Shown here in pieces: positions 35,157-43,989 of a stretch of 64,000 nt of DNA (position 1 is its first letter; every line of letters starts with the position of its first letter). The notes below the pieces were generated by a model. It searched no databases and had not been told where the DNA came from. It saw nothing but the letters and a program-made list of their open reading frames with translations. The DNA is from an uncultured Lachnospiraceae bacterium (GTDB lineage: Bacteria; Bacillota; Clostridia; Lachnospirales; Lachnospiraceae), in contig CAJTOO010000004.1 in the NCBI GenBank assembly GCA_910577735.1, forward strand, positions 107,629 to 171,628, in the 5' to 3' direction. The translations under genes and the position numbers were made by a program.

Positions 35157-37305
35157 ATGGACAGGCGGGAGACAGTCGTGAAAAGAAGGGATAGAAAAAG
35201 CAAAAGCAATAAAAAGGGTAAAAAGAATAAAAGAAAGTATATATGGTACGTGCTGGGAATTCTGTCCGTTGTGGGAATCGGCATTGTACTTTGGGTGCTG
35301 TTTCGTTCCGGAAATGACAAAGAGCCGGTCAGAGAGTCAGAAAGACCACCCTTACCGGAAATCCCGAAATCGAATCGCAGGCAGGAGAATAAAATGAAAA
35401 AACGAGTGCAGTATGTCATAAGCGGGTTGTATTTTCTGCTGATTCTGGGGATATGTATTGCGCCGTTATTGCTGCTCTGGGTCAGACCAATGCAGGTGAC
35501 GGCAGAAAACCGTACCATGGCTTCCCTGCCAAAGATGCAGACAGAGGAAGGATTTAACTGGAATTACCTGCAGGAAGCAGGAGCGTATTTTACAGATCAT
35601 TTTGCCTGCAGGCAGGAAATGGTGGCAATCAATGCAGGAATCAGATCGGGGATTTTCAAGGTATCTCCGGTGGAGGATGTGATAGTTGGAGATAACGGCT
35701 GGCTGTATTACGCAGCTACCCTGGACGATTATCAGCATAAAAACAGTATTTCGGAACGAATGTTATTTAATATAGCCCATAATACGGCGTTGATGCAGGA
35801 GTATGTCGAGGGATTGGGGAAGACATTTGTGTTTACCATAGCCCCGAATAAAAATTCTCTTTATGATGAGAATATGCCCGGCCGGATGCAGTATCATCTG
35901 GCTGAAAAAAGCGATGCACAGAGGCTTCTGCCCTGGCTGATCCGGGAAGAGGTTCAGTATGTGGATCTGTTTGAATTGTTTGGGGCACAGGAGGAAATAT
36001 TGTATTATGCGCGGGATTCCCACTGGAATGAAAAGGGCGCGGTTTTAGTTTATCATACCCTTTTGGAAGCCTGCGGAAAAGCTCATGAAACTTATGCTGG
36101 GGTGGAACCGGCACAAGAGACCGATTATTTCGGGGACCTGGGAGTGATGTTGTTTCCGGTGGGCGGCAGGCCGGAAAACCGTATGCAGTACCCGGTTGAT
36201 GATGCATGGCATTATGTAGAGGGAGAGCAGGTAGAAGACCAGTTCATTCGAACGGAAAATGAGGAGGGGGGAAGGAAATCTCCTGATGTATCGGGATTCT
36301 TTTGGAAATTCCCTGCTTCCTTACATGGCCAGTACCTTTTCCCGGACGGTTTTTTCTAAGAAGGTGCCTTATCCAATGAGCGATGTTGTGGCTTATGAGC
36401 CGGATATCCTGATTGTGGAAAAAGTAGAGCGGCAGCTTCCGACGCTGGGTAAAGTACCGCCCATTATGCATGCTCCGGTGCGGGACATGTGCAAACCCTG
36501 CGTTTCAGTAGACAGCAGTGCTGCAACAGTGAGGCTGTCCAGGGAGGGAAGCTATTGGAAACTGGAGGGTGTGGCTGACGCAGCTTTCATGCATACGGAC
36601 AGTCATATTTATGTGGAAGTGGATGATGGCAGCGGTGCAGTCCTGTATGAGGCCTTTTGTGTCAGCAGTTCGGACGGTGATAACGGCGGCACAAATGATT
36701 ATGGGTACGTGTTGTATGTTTCGGAAGTGTTGGTGACGGGAGATACTTTTCAAATACGGGTCATGACAGAGCAGGAAGAGGCCATGGTGATTCTGCTGAA
36801 AGAAGAGCTGACACTGAATGCAGACAAGACAAAGAAAGAGAATCAGGGACAGCCAGTGGCCCAGCCGGTAAGCAGGACAGCAGAGCAGCCAAAGTCGGAA
36901 GCCACAACAGAAACCCTGCCGAAGCCCACAGACCAGCCAGAAACCAAAGCAGCAGATTCTGGGGAGCAAACGGCCCAGACAGGAGCTGAGGCAGCAGATT
37001 CCGCGAAGCCGGCAGTCCAGCCGGGAAGCAAGACAGCAGATTCCGCGAAGCCAGAAACCCAGACAGAGGGCAGCGTAGCAGACCAAATAAAGCAGGAGCA
37101 GACGGAAGAAACGGCGCAGGCAGAGGCAGCGGCGATAGCCCAGGCGGAAGCGCAGGCGCAGGCAGAAGCCCAGGCCCAGTCTGCAGCCTAGGGGCAGCAG
37201 GAAGCCGTTGAGGTGAGCCGTACCTATATGGAGGATTGTGGATCGGACAGCGGTTATTGGATTATTACATATTCCGACGGGCAGGTGGAATATCTGGATG
37301 ACTGA
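35157..37305 (+). pseudogene. Broken AlgX/AlgJ-like SGNH acetyltransferase (DHHW-type) gene
   Basis: Partner gene of the MBOAT acyltransferase with two lesions. The frame runs to about 36266-36271, a run of six G, where one extra G shifts it; removing one G rejoins ENEEG to NLLMYRDSFGNSLLPY. The DSHWN block (catalytic Asp-His) lies before the shift and the DSFG block (catalytic Ser) after it, so the two halves of the active site are separated. A second lesion, TAG at 37189-37191, cuts off a conserved tail ending GYWIITYSDGQVEYLDD, which continues to the TGA at 37303. Before the tail comes a low-complexity stretch rich in Ala, Gln, Glu and Pro. The first ~79 codons (35157-35393) add an extra membrane segment; the better start is ATG 35394, six bases after AGGAG. 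Confidence 0.75.
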
Positions 37306-37345
37306 GTAATAGATTGGTTATTATATAGAAGCGGGAGGAGAGCAG

Positions 37346-39082
37346 ATGGAACAATCTAACAAAAAAAATACGTTCGTGTTCCAGGCAGGCATTCTGGCAG
37401 CAGCAGGTATGCTTGTCAAAGTGATCAGCCTGATCTACAGAAGCCCGCTTCTCAGCATCATAGGAATTGAGGGGAATGGTTATTACAGCGCGGCAATCAA
37501 TATTTATACCATCATACTTCTCATTTCGTCTTACAGCATTCCCTCGGCTATCTCCAAGGTAATCGCCCAGCGGCTTGCTTTCAAGGAATACCGCAATGCT
37601 CAGAGAGTATTTATCTGTGCGCTTCTTTATGTGCTCATTGTGGGTGGGACAGCTTCCATTTTAACCTTTGTGGGCGCGCCTTATCTGGTGAGAGAGAATC
37701 CAAACGCAGTGGTGGCGCTCAGGGTTCTCTCACCTACCATTTTTTTCTCCGGTTTTCTTGGCGTTTTGCGGGGATATTTTCAGGCCCACAGTTCTATGCT
37801 GCATACTTCTATTTCCCAGGTGTTAGAACAGATTATGAACGCGGCCATCAGTATTTGGGCGGCGCATCTTCTGATCGGTGTGGTGATAGATGAGGACAGT
37901 ACCACCCAGGCGATTTATGGATCTGCCGGCAGTGCAGTAGGTACCGGGGCAGGGGTGGTTACAGGACTTTTATTCATGTTTGCCATGTACCGGCTGAACA
38001 GTAAGATTATTAAACGGAGGGTGGAACGGGATCGGAGCTGGCATGAGGAGACCTACAAGGAAATTTTTAAAGTTATTTTTACAACGGTAACCCCGTTTAT
38101 CCTCAGTACGTTTATTTATAATTGCTCTACCGTTGTTAATATGTCCATATATTATTATATTATGGATCTTAAGCATGTGGATGATGTGATTGCATCCAAT
38201 CATTATGGGATATTCGCCACACAGGCGATTGCGGTTGTGAATATTCCCATAGCCATCGCCTCAGCCATGTCATCAGCCATGATTCCGGGAATTTCCGCCT
38301 CTTATGCCAGAGGCAGCTTTGAACAGACTCGCAGGCAGGTGTCCAAGGCAATCCAGATGACCATGCTGATTGCGGTTCCGGCCATGGTGGGTATGGCAGT
38401 GCTGCCCAAGCCGATCATGCAGTTTATCTTTCCCCAGAAGGAAGCCCTGGATATGGCATCGGGTCTTCTTGCAGTGCTGGCGGTAACGATTGTGCTTTAC
38501 GGCCTTTCCACACTGACTAATGCGGTATTACAGGGAATCGGCAGGGTCAATACGCCGGTCCTTCACGCAGCGATAGCGCTGGTGATTCAGGTGGCGGGGC
38601 TGATCGTGCTGCTTTTTAAGACTCAGTTGGATCTTTATGCACTGGCCTGTGCCAATATCATTTATTCGCTGGTGATGTGTCTGCTCAACCAGTGGTCAGT
38701 AAAAAAGCATTTGGAGTATCGGCTGGATGTTGTAAAAATTTTTTTAAAACCGCTTCTTTCCGCAAGTATTATGGGAGCGGCAGCGTTTGGTGTTTATCAT
38801 GGACTGATGCTTTTAGTGCCGGTGAGCAGGGTGGTACTGCTTGTGGCCATTGGTGTGGGCGCCTGTGTCTATTTTGCGATTCTCCTTCTGATCGGCGGGG
38901 TGAGTGAAGAAGAACTGCTGGCTTTTCCGAAAGGAACACTGTTGGTGAGGCTGGCCCATAAGATGCATCTTCTGCCGGATGGGAAGAAACGAAAAGGCGG
39001 TAAAAAGAAAAAAAGACGTAAACGCAGAAAGAAATCTAAGAATTCCAAATCAAAAAGAAGTCCTGAAAGAAAGAATAAATGA
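37346..39082 (+). CDS. SpoVB/MurJ-type polysaccharide flippase (MOP superfamily)
   Basis: A 578-residue membrane protein with about fourteen hydrophobic segments and the MOP-family N-terminus FQAGILAAAGMLVKVISLIYRSPL, plus SIYYYIMDLKHVDDVIAS near the middle. Family members flip lipid-linked sugars or lipid II; SpoVB acts in spore cortex synthesis. The C-terminal ~45 residues are an exceptionally Lys/Arg-rich tail (GKKRKGGKKKKRRKRRKK), probably a disordered cytoplasmic region. It lies 40 bases after the broken AlgX-like gene and may export the polymer modified by that cluster, although a sporulation role is equally possible. A terminator overlaps its stop codon. Confidence 0.85.
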   Translation: MEQSNKKNTFVFQAGILAAAGMLVKVISLIYRSPLLSIIGIEGNGYYSAAINIYTIILLISSYSIPSAISKVIAQRLAFKEYRNAQRVFICALLYVLIVGGTASILTFVGAPYLVRENPNAVVALRVLSPTIFFSGFLGVLRGYFQAHSSMLHTSISQVLEQIMNAAISIWAAHLLIGVVIDEDSTTQAIYGSAGSAVGTGAGVVTGLLFMFAMYRLNSKIIKRRVERDRSWHEETYKEIFKVIFTTVTPFILSTFIYNCSTVVNMSIYYYIMDLKHVDDVIASNHYGIFATQAIAVVNIPIAIASAMSSAMIPGISASYARGSFEQTRRQVSKAIQMTMLIAVPAMVGMAVLPKPIMQFIFPQKEALDMASGLLAVLAVTIVLYGLSTLTNAVLQGIGRVNTPVLHAAIALVIQVAGLIVLLFKTQLDLYALACANIIYSLVMCLLNQWSVKKHLEYRLDVVKIFLKPLLSASIMGAAAFGVYHGLMLLVPVSRVVLLVAIGVGACVYFAILLLIGGVSEEELLAFPKGTLLVRLAHKMHLLPDGKKRKGGKKKKRRKRRKKSKNSKSKRSPERKNK

Positions 39083-39126
39083 TTGTCCAAACGCTCATAC
39101 TGTTAAGGACAATCATTTATTTTTTA
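39074..39126 (+). terminator. Intrinsic terminator at the flippase stop codon
   Basis: Perfect 15-base stem (39074-39088 with 39107-39121), 18-base loop and a T tail to 39126. It includes the TGA of the flippase (39080-39082) and separates that gene from the CotF-like pair. Confidence 0.85.
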
Positions 39127-39138
39127 GGAGGGAAGAAT

Positions 39139-39324
39139 ATGGCAAACTTATCAGAGCTTGACTTACAGAATCTCCGCCACCTTATGGGCGGCTATGATGT
39201 GACACACTGCAAAATGAAAGAATATGCAGAATGCGCATCCGATACCAAGGTGAAGCAGTTCTTTGAGAAAGGCGCCCAGTCGGCAATGCAGAATAAACAG
39301 CAGTTGATGGAGTTTTTACAGTAA
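39139..39324 (+). CDS. Small CotF-like spore coat-associated protein
   Basis: A 61-residue helical protein (ELDLQNLRHLMGGYDVTHCK ... MQNKQQLMEFLQ). The HLMGGYDVTHCKM stretch with the helical layout resembles the N-terminal part of CotF/ferritin-like coat proteins, and the next gene encodes a longer CotF-type protein. ATG 39139 follows AGGAGGG. Very short coat proteins of this kind are common in Clostridia. Coat assignment comes from family resemblance and its neighbour, not from catalytic motifs. Confidence 0.7.
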   Translation: MANLSELDLQNLRHLMGGYDVTHCKMKEYAECASDTKVKQFFEKGAQSAMQNKQQLMEFLQ

Positions 39325-39360
39325 CCGGATAATCATGAACACAGCAGAAAGGAGCCTATC

Positions 39361-39621
39361 ATGCAGTTTAATGAAAAGACTATGGTAGCGGATACTCTGA
39401 CGGGTATCAATGGAGAATTGGTGCGGTTTGGAGAGATGATCGCACAGACAGAAAATAAGGAGCTTAAGCAGACCCTGAAGCAGTTTCGTAATGCCTGTGA
39501 GCAGTCACAGGAGGAACTTTATCAGATTGCGCGTGAGAAGTCCTATTATGTGCCGGCGGCCAAGGCTACACAGGCAGAAATCGATCATGTGAAAGATCTG
39601 TTCTCATCCAAGACTTTGTAG
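39361..39621 (+). CDS. CotF-family spore coat protein
   Basis: An 86-residue protein, wholly helical, with TLTGINGELVRFGEMIAQTENKEL split over the first helix and a later FRNACEQSQEELYQIAREKSYYVPA, as in the CotF family. AAAGGAG precedes ATG 39361. With the gene at 39139 it forms a pair, 36 bases apart, closed by the terminator at 39687. Such genes are normally made by sigma-E or sigma-K in the mother cell; I could not read a promoter. Confidence 0.8.
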   Translation: MQFNEKTMVADTLTGINGELVRFGEMIAQTENKELKQTLKQFRNACEQSQEELYQIAREKSYYVPAAKATQAEIDHVKDLFSSKTL

Positions 39622-39686
39622 GCGTGGGAATGTAATATTTTAAAGTAAGTTTCATGAAAGTAAGTATCATGGAAAGAGAGAACAAG

Positions 39687-39720
39687 CAGGCAGGCTTCCC
39701 AGGGGGTCTGTCTGTTTTTT
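39687..39720 (+). terminator. Intrinsic terminator of the CotF-like pair
   Basis: Nine-base stem with two G-T pairs (39687-39695 with 39706-39714), ten-base loop, then six T. Confidence 0.75.
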
Positions 39721-39722
39721 GA

Positions 39723-39751
39723 TTGAATCCGGATGGATTTTATATTACTAT
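39723..39751 (+). promoter_or_regulatory. Possible sigma-A promoter of the ComEC-like lipoprotein gene
   Basis: TTGAAT (39723-39728), 17-base spacer, TACTAT (39746-39751), directly after the preceding terminator. Confidence 0.4.
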
Positions 39752-39847
39752 AGTAATGTTCCGGAGAATGAGCAGAAAGTGGCATTCTTTCCGTGGAATC
39801 CTACAGGCTTAGCAGGAAAATGGAGAGTCAGGAAAGTGGAGAGTTGT

Positions 39848-40765
39848 ATGAAGAAAAGTTGGCGGTTATGGACAGTTATGACAGGCATGCTTATCGTATT
39901 ATCGGGGTGTGCCGGGAACGGGCAGTCAGATTACAGAAAGACGGCAGGTCCCGCAGATACGGTAGTATCCGCAGATGCAGCGGACTCTGCTGATGCAGCA
40001 GGGGAATACAGTGAGGCAGACAGTATACTGCGCATGACTTTCCTGGATACGGGGAAGTCAGACTGCATTATCATAGAAACGGAAAACCATTTGGTGGTTA
40101 ATGATACAGCGGATGCAGATGATGAGGACATGATCTGTGCATTTCTTGAGAAGAGACAGGCAGAGCGGATTGATTATCTGATTTTAAGTCATTTTGACAA
40201 GGATCATATCGGCAGTGCGGCGGTCCTGCTCTCAGAATATGAGGTGGGTTGTGTGCTGATGCCGGAGCACGAGAAGGAATCAGAGCCGTACCAGGCCCTG
40301 ACAGAGGCTCTCTCCCGTACCGGTACCGAGGAAAGACGGCTGGCGGAAGACTATCGCTTTACTCTGGATGATATCCTGTTTACCGTGGATGCGCCCGATG
40401 AAGATTCTTATGAGGATGATAATAACTATTCCCTGATCACGGCAGTGACCTGCGGAGAAACGAAATTTCTGCTGACGGGAGATGCGTTAAAGAAAAGAAT
40501 CGGTGAATTTCTGGATTCTGATGCCGGGGAAGAACACTATGATTTGATCAAAATGCCTCATCATGGGGATTATAATAAGAAGCTGCCGGATCTGTTTGCC
40601 ATTGCCAGGCCGGATTATGTGATTCTGACGGCTGGTGAAGAGAGGGCCCGGGTGGAAGATAAGACCATAGAGCTTATGGGGAAGTCCGGCTGCCGGGTCT
40701 TTTATACGGATGAAGGGGCGGTCACAGCCCTGTCGGATGGCAGGACCGTGACACTGATGCAGTGA
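39848..40765 (+). CDS. ComEC/Rec2-like metallo-hydrolase lipoprotein
   Basis: A 305-residue protein beginning with a lipoprotein signal (MLIVLSGC, Cys21 as the lipid anchor), an Ala/Asp-rich linker and a metallo-beta-lactamase-fold domain. The metal motif is LSHFDKDHIGS (about residue 113), with a second block KMPHHGDY (about 236) and DALKKRIG before it. This is the soluble domain of ComEC without the channel. ComEC family members hydrolyse DNA or other phosphodiesters at the surface; the substrate here is unknown. ATG 39848 follows GGAG at 39838-39841. The frame extends back to 39719, but that adds no motif. Confidence 0.85.
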   Translation: MKKSWRLWTVMTGMLIVLSGCAGNGQSDYRKTAGPADTVVSADAADSADAAGEYSEADSILRMTFLDTGKSDCIIIETENHLVVNDTADADDEDMICAFLEKRQAERIDYLILSHFDKDHIGSAAVLLSEYEVGCVLMPEHEKESEPYQALTEALSRTGTEERRLAEDYRFTLDDILFTVDAPDEDSYEDDNNYSLITAVTCGETKFLLTGDALKKRIGEFLDSDAGEEHYDLIKMPHHGDYNKKLPDLFAIARPDYVILTAGEERARVEDKTIELMGKSGCRVFYTDEGAVTALSDGRTVTLMQ

Positions 40766-40828
40766 AAAGATAATTGTTAAGCGCGGGTGATGCATGATGC
40801 ACCTGTCATGGCAGCGTGAATCTGCAGA

Positions 40829-42616
40829 TCAGGAGAGTTCTTGCAGTCCCGAAATGTGGGAGTCAATGACCATGGAGTAGTTGGTATAATATACCACGAA
40901 TCCGGGTTTGGCCCCGGCCGGTTTTTTCACATGCTTTTTCTGGATGTAGTCGATTTCCACCTTGTCCTGTTCGCGGCCTTTGGAATAGTGGGCGGCGAGT
41001 CTTGCGGCTTCCTCGAAGGCCCGGTCAGGGACTTCCTGCCCTTCTGTCTTGAGGATGACATGGGAGCCGGGCATCTGCTTGGCATGAAACCACCAGTCGT
41101 TTCCATTTGCAAATTTAAAAGTCAGTTCATCGTTCTGGTAATTGTTCTTGCCCACATACAGGTGGAAGCCGTCACTGCTTAGATAATGGAAGGGTTTGCT
41201 GGTGATTTTCACCCTCTTGGTGCCGCCCTTTCGGCGGATATAGCCGCTTTCGATCAATTCTTCCTTAATCTGGACCAGGTCATCTTCCTGCAGGGCAATA
41301 TCCAGGGCAGCAAGGATGGATTCCAGATGTTCAATCTCTTGCTTGACCTGTACAGTCAATTCGGACAACGCTTCGTGGGTTCTCTTGAGTTTTCCGTATT
41401 TATCAAAATAGACTTTGGCATTTTCCTGGGGAGACAGGGTGCTGTCCAGGGGAATGTCGATCATCTCGTTGGTATAGTAGTTGAGCGCCTTTAAAGATCT
41501 GGCCCCGGGTTCCACGTTGTAACCGTAGGTATTGAGCAGTTCGCCGTAGACTTTGTATTTATCTTTCTTGGCGGTGTCCTGCATCTGTTTTATCTGCAGA
41601 TCGTATTTCTTAACATTGCGTTCTAAAGCAGTCTGTACAATCTTGCGCAGGTCCGCGGATTTCTGCCGGATGCGGGTTATGAGATTGCGCTGGGCGTAAT
41701 AGTGCTCCAGCAGGGCGCTGATGGAATCAAAAGTCTGTGCTTCCTTATCCGCATAGAGGGTCAGCGGAAGCGCTGAAAACTCTATGGGCTTAGGGCCTTC
41801 ATAGAGGATCACAGGAGCAAAGTCCCGGGCCTTTATCTGTGCCATGATGGCGGTGAATACTTTGTGCACGGCAGCCAGGGAGGAACCGGAAAAGGCCGGC
41901 GCCTGGCCGGCGCCTAACTCTGTATCGGCGGCCAGCACGTTGGCAGGCAGATCGGCATCCACCTGGGCCCGATAGCAGATTTCCTGTGCGATGATGGGGG
42001 AAAGGCCGGTAAAAGAGGTGTACAGCGCTTTATACAGCGGCATGGGCTTTGTCAGCATCTTATCCCGGAAGGTTTCTAAGGAGTCCAGGTCTTCACTGAG
42101 GGGGTCGTCTTTCTCCTGGGTCTGGGGTATAAAATACGTCCTTCCCGGCAGCACTTCGCGTACAGAGCTGACCATGCCGGAAATATGCTTGATGCTGTCG
42201 ATGATCTTATCGTCCATGTCACAGAAGATGATGTTGCTGTGTTTGCCCATGATTTCTATGATCAGCTTTTTGCGGCAGACGTCTCCCAGTTCATTTAAAT
42301 GCTCCAGCTCCAGATGGATGATGCGCTCCAGGCCAGGCTGTGTGATGCCCACGATTTTTGTATTTTGCAGGTGCTTGCGAAGCAGCATGCAGAATCCCGG
42401 CGCGGTCATGGGGCTGGGCTTGTTGCTTCCTGTCAGATAGACCAGGGGAAGAGAGGCGTCAGCAGACAGAAAGAGTCTGTACTGGCTGCTGTGATTCTTG
42501 ATGGTCAAAAGCAGCTCGTCGCTCTCAGGCTGGGCAATTTTATAGATTCGTCCGCCCAGGAGTGTTTCATGCAGTTCACTGATAATGTTTGCAATGGTAA
42601 TACCGTCGAATGCCAT
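40829..42616 (-). CDS. rqcH: Ribosome quality control protein RqcH (NFACT family)
   Basis: A 595-residue protein with an N-terminal NFACT-N domain (MAFDGITIANIISELHETLL and LGGRIYKIAQPESDEL), a central helical and coiled-coil region (about residues 300-430) and a C-terminal NFACT-R domain (GFHLYVGKNNYQNDELTF, NGNDWWFHAKQMPGSHV). RqcH binds stalled 50S subunits and recruits Ala-tRNA to add C-terminal alanine tails; older annotations call it a fibronectin-binding protein. The frame reaches back to 42814, but the start at 42616 matches the family and follows AAGGA on this strand. It has a promoter at 42653-42681 and no operon partner. Confidence 0.93.
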   Translation of the reverse strand: MAFDGITIANIISELHETLLGGRIYKIAQPESDELLLTIKNHSSQYRLFLSADASLPLVYLTGSNKPSPMTAPGFCMLLRKHLQNTKIVGITQPGLERIIHLELEHLNELGDVCRKKLIIEIMGKHSNIIFCDMDDKIIDSIKHISGMVSSVREVLPGRTYFIPQTQEKDDPLSEDLDSLETFRDKMLTKPMPLYKALYTSFTGLSPIIAQEICYRAQVDADLPANVLAADTELGAGQAPAFSGSSLAAVHKVFTAIMAQIKARDFAPVILYEGPKPIEFSALPLTLYADKEAQTFDSISALLEHYYAQRNLITRIRQKSADLRKIVQTALERNVKKYDLQIKQMQDTAKKDKYKVYGELLNTYGYNVEPGARSLKALNYYTNEMIDIPLDSTLSPQENAKVYFDKYGKLKRTHEALSELTVQVKQEIEHLESILAALDIALQEDDLVQIKEELIESGYIRRKGGTKRVKITSKPFHYLSSDGFHLYVGKNNYQNDELTFKFANGNDWWFHAKQMPGSHVILKTEGQEVPDRAFEEAARLAAHYSKGREQDKVEIDYIQKKHVKKPAGAKPGFVVYYTNYSMVIDSHISGLQELS

Positions 42617-42652
42617 AATGATGTTTTCCTTTTTCAATTTGACTTTGCGTCC

Positions 42653-42681
42653 ATTGTACAATATGAGACTGTTTTTTTCAA
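42653..42681 (-). promoter_or_regulatory. Putative sigma-A promoter of rqcH
   Basis: On the minus strand TTGAAA (42676-42681), 17-base spacer and TACAAT (42653-42658). Confidence 0.6.
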
Positions 42682-42748
42682 TCTTAGTTGCAAAGGCGGA
42701 CTTTTGGGCCTGTATGCAGTGATTTTCAGGCAGGTTTCGTTCTATTTC

Positions 42749-42777
42749 TTGACTAGGACACGGGATTACTCTATAAT
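42749..42777 (+). promoter_or_regulatory. Near-consensus sigma-A promoter of the yicC-cinA operon
   Basis: TTGACT (42749-42754), 17-base spacer and TATAAT (42772-42777), eleven of twelve consensus bases, about 65 bases before yicC and divergent from the rqcH promoter. Confidence 0.7.
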
Positions 42778-42840
42778 GAAAAATGTACGCGTGGGTCTGT
42801 CTGCACGTGTGCATACAACAGAAAAAGGAAGAATACGATA

Positions 42841-43719
42841 ATGATCAAAAGCATGACCGGTTTCGGCAGATGTGAGACAGCGGAAGGGGAACGGAAGATT
42901 ACCGTGGAGATGAAATCCGTTAATCACAGATATTTGGACGTCAATATTAAGATGCCAAAGAAGCTCAACTTTTTTGAGGCTTCGATCCGCAGTGAGCTTA
43001 AGAACTATATCCAGAGAGGCAAGGTAGATATCTTTATCAGCTATGAGGATCTTTCGGAGTCCAATGTGTGCGTGAAGTACAATAAGGAACTGGCGGCAGA
43101 GTATATCAGGTATCTTTCACAGATGGCAGAGGATTTTACTCTGGATAATGATATCCGGGTATCTACCCTGTCCAGATACCCGGATGTGCTGACCATGGAG
43201 GAACAGACGGTTGATGAGGAAGAACTGTGGCTCTTTTTAGATAAGGCGCTGAAAGGTGCTGCGGAGGCTTTCGTTGAGACCAGGATCAAGGAGGGCGAGA
43301 ATATCAGGGACGACCTGGTGGCCAAACTGGACGGCATGCTTTCCCATGTGGATTTTATAGAGTCGCGCTCCCCGCAGATCATCGCGGAATACAGACAGAA
43401 ACTGGAAGATAAGGTGCGGGAACTTTTGGAGGATACACAGATAGAGGAGAGCAGGCTTTTGACGGAAGTGACGCTCTTTGCAGACAAAGTATGCGTGGAT
43501 GAGGAGTTGGTGCGTCTGCGCAGTCATATAGCTACTACCCGGGAAAACCTTCTGCAGGGCGGCAGCGTGGGACGTAAGCTGGACTTCCTGGCACAGGAAA
43601 TGAACCGCGAGGCCAATACGATTCTTTCAAAGGCCAATGATCTGGAAATCACCAATCGTGCCATCGAGCTTAAGACAGAGATTGAAAAGGTCAGGGAACA
43701 GATTCAGAATATTGAATAG
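42841..43719 (+). CDS. yicC: YicC-family endoribonuclease
   Basis: A 292-residue protein beginning MIKSMTGFGRCE, with the family block VEMKSVNHRYLDVNIKMP and a C-terminal block KLDFLAQEMNREANTILSKAND. YicC is an endoribonuclease in E. coli and is typically encoded next to gmk and rpoZ in Firmicutes. It heads the operon here, with the remA gene after nine bases. Confidence 0.93.
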   Translation: MIKSMTGFGRCETAEGERKITVEMKSVNHRYLDVNIKMPKKLNFFEASIRSELKNYIQRGKVDIFISYEDLSESNVCVKYNKELAAEYIRYLSQMAEDFTLDNDIRVSTLSRYPDVLTMEEQTVDEEELWLFLDKALKGAAEAFVETRIKEGENIRDDLVAKLDGMLSHVDFIESRSPQIIAEYRQKLEDKVRELLEDTQIEESRLLTEVTLFADKVCVDEELVRLRSHIATTRENLLQGGSVGRKLDFLAQEMNREANTILSKANDLEITNRAIELKTEIEKVREQIQNIE

Positions 43720-43728
43720 GGGTTACAG

Positions 43729-43989
43729 ATGGGCAGACTGATTCATATAGGATTCGGTAATGTAGTCAACACGGGAAAAATCATCGCCATTGTGAGTCCT
43801 GATTCTGCACCGGTCAAACGTATGGTGCAGAAGGCCAAGGAGACGGGGATGGCGATTGATGCCACACAGGGGCGCAAGACGAAGGCTGTGCTGGTGATGG
43901 AGAACAGCCAGATTGTCTTATCAGCGCTCCTCCCGGAGACCATATCAGGAAGAGCACAGACAGAGGGCGGACAGACAGATGAAGCGTAA
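43729..43989 (+). CDS. remA: Extracellular matrix regulator RemA (DUF370)
   Basis: An 86-residue protein with the family core LIHIGFGNVVNTGKIIAIV, SPDSAPVKRMVQKAKE and IDATQGRKTKAVLVM. RemA is a DNA-binding activator of biofilm matrix genes in B. subtilis; in clostridia the gene lies between yicC and gmk as here. The final ~15 residues overlap the start of gmk by 11 bases. Confidence 0.93.
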   Translation: MGRLIHIGFGNVVNTGKIIAIVSPDSAPVKRMVQKAKETGMAIDATQGRKTKAVLVMENSQIVLSALLPETISGRAQTEGGQTDEA

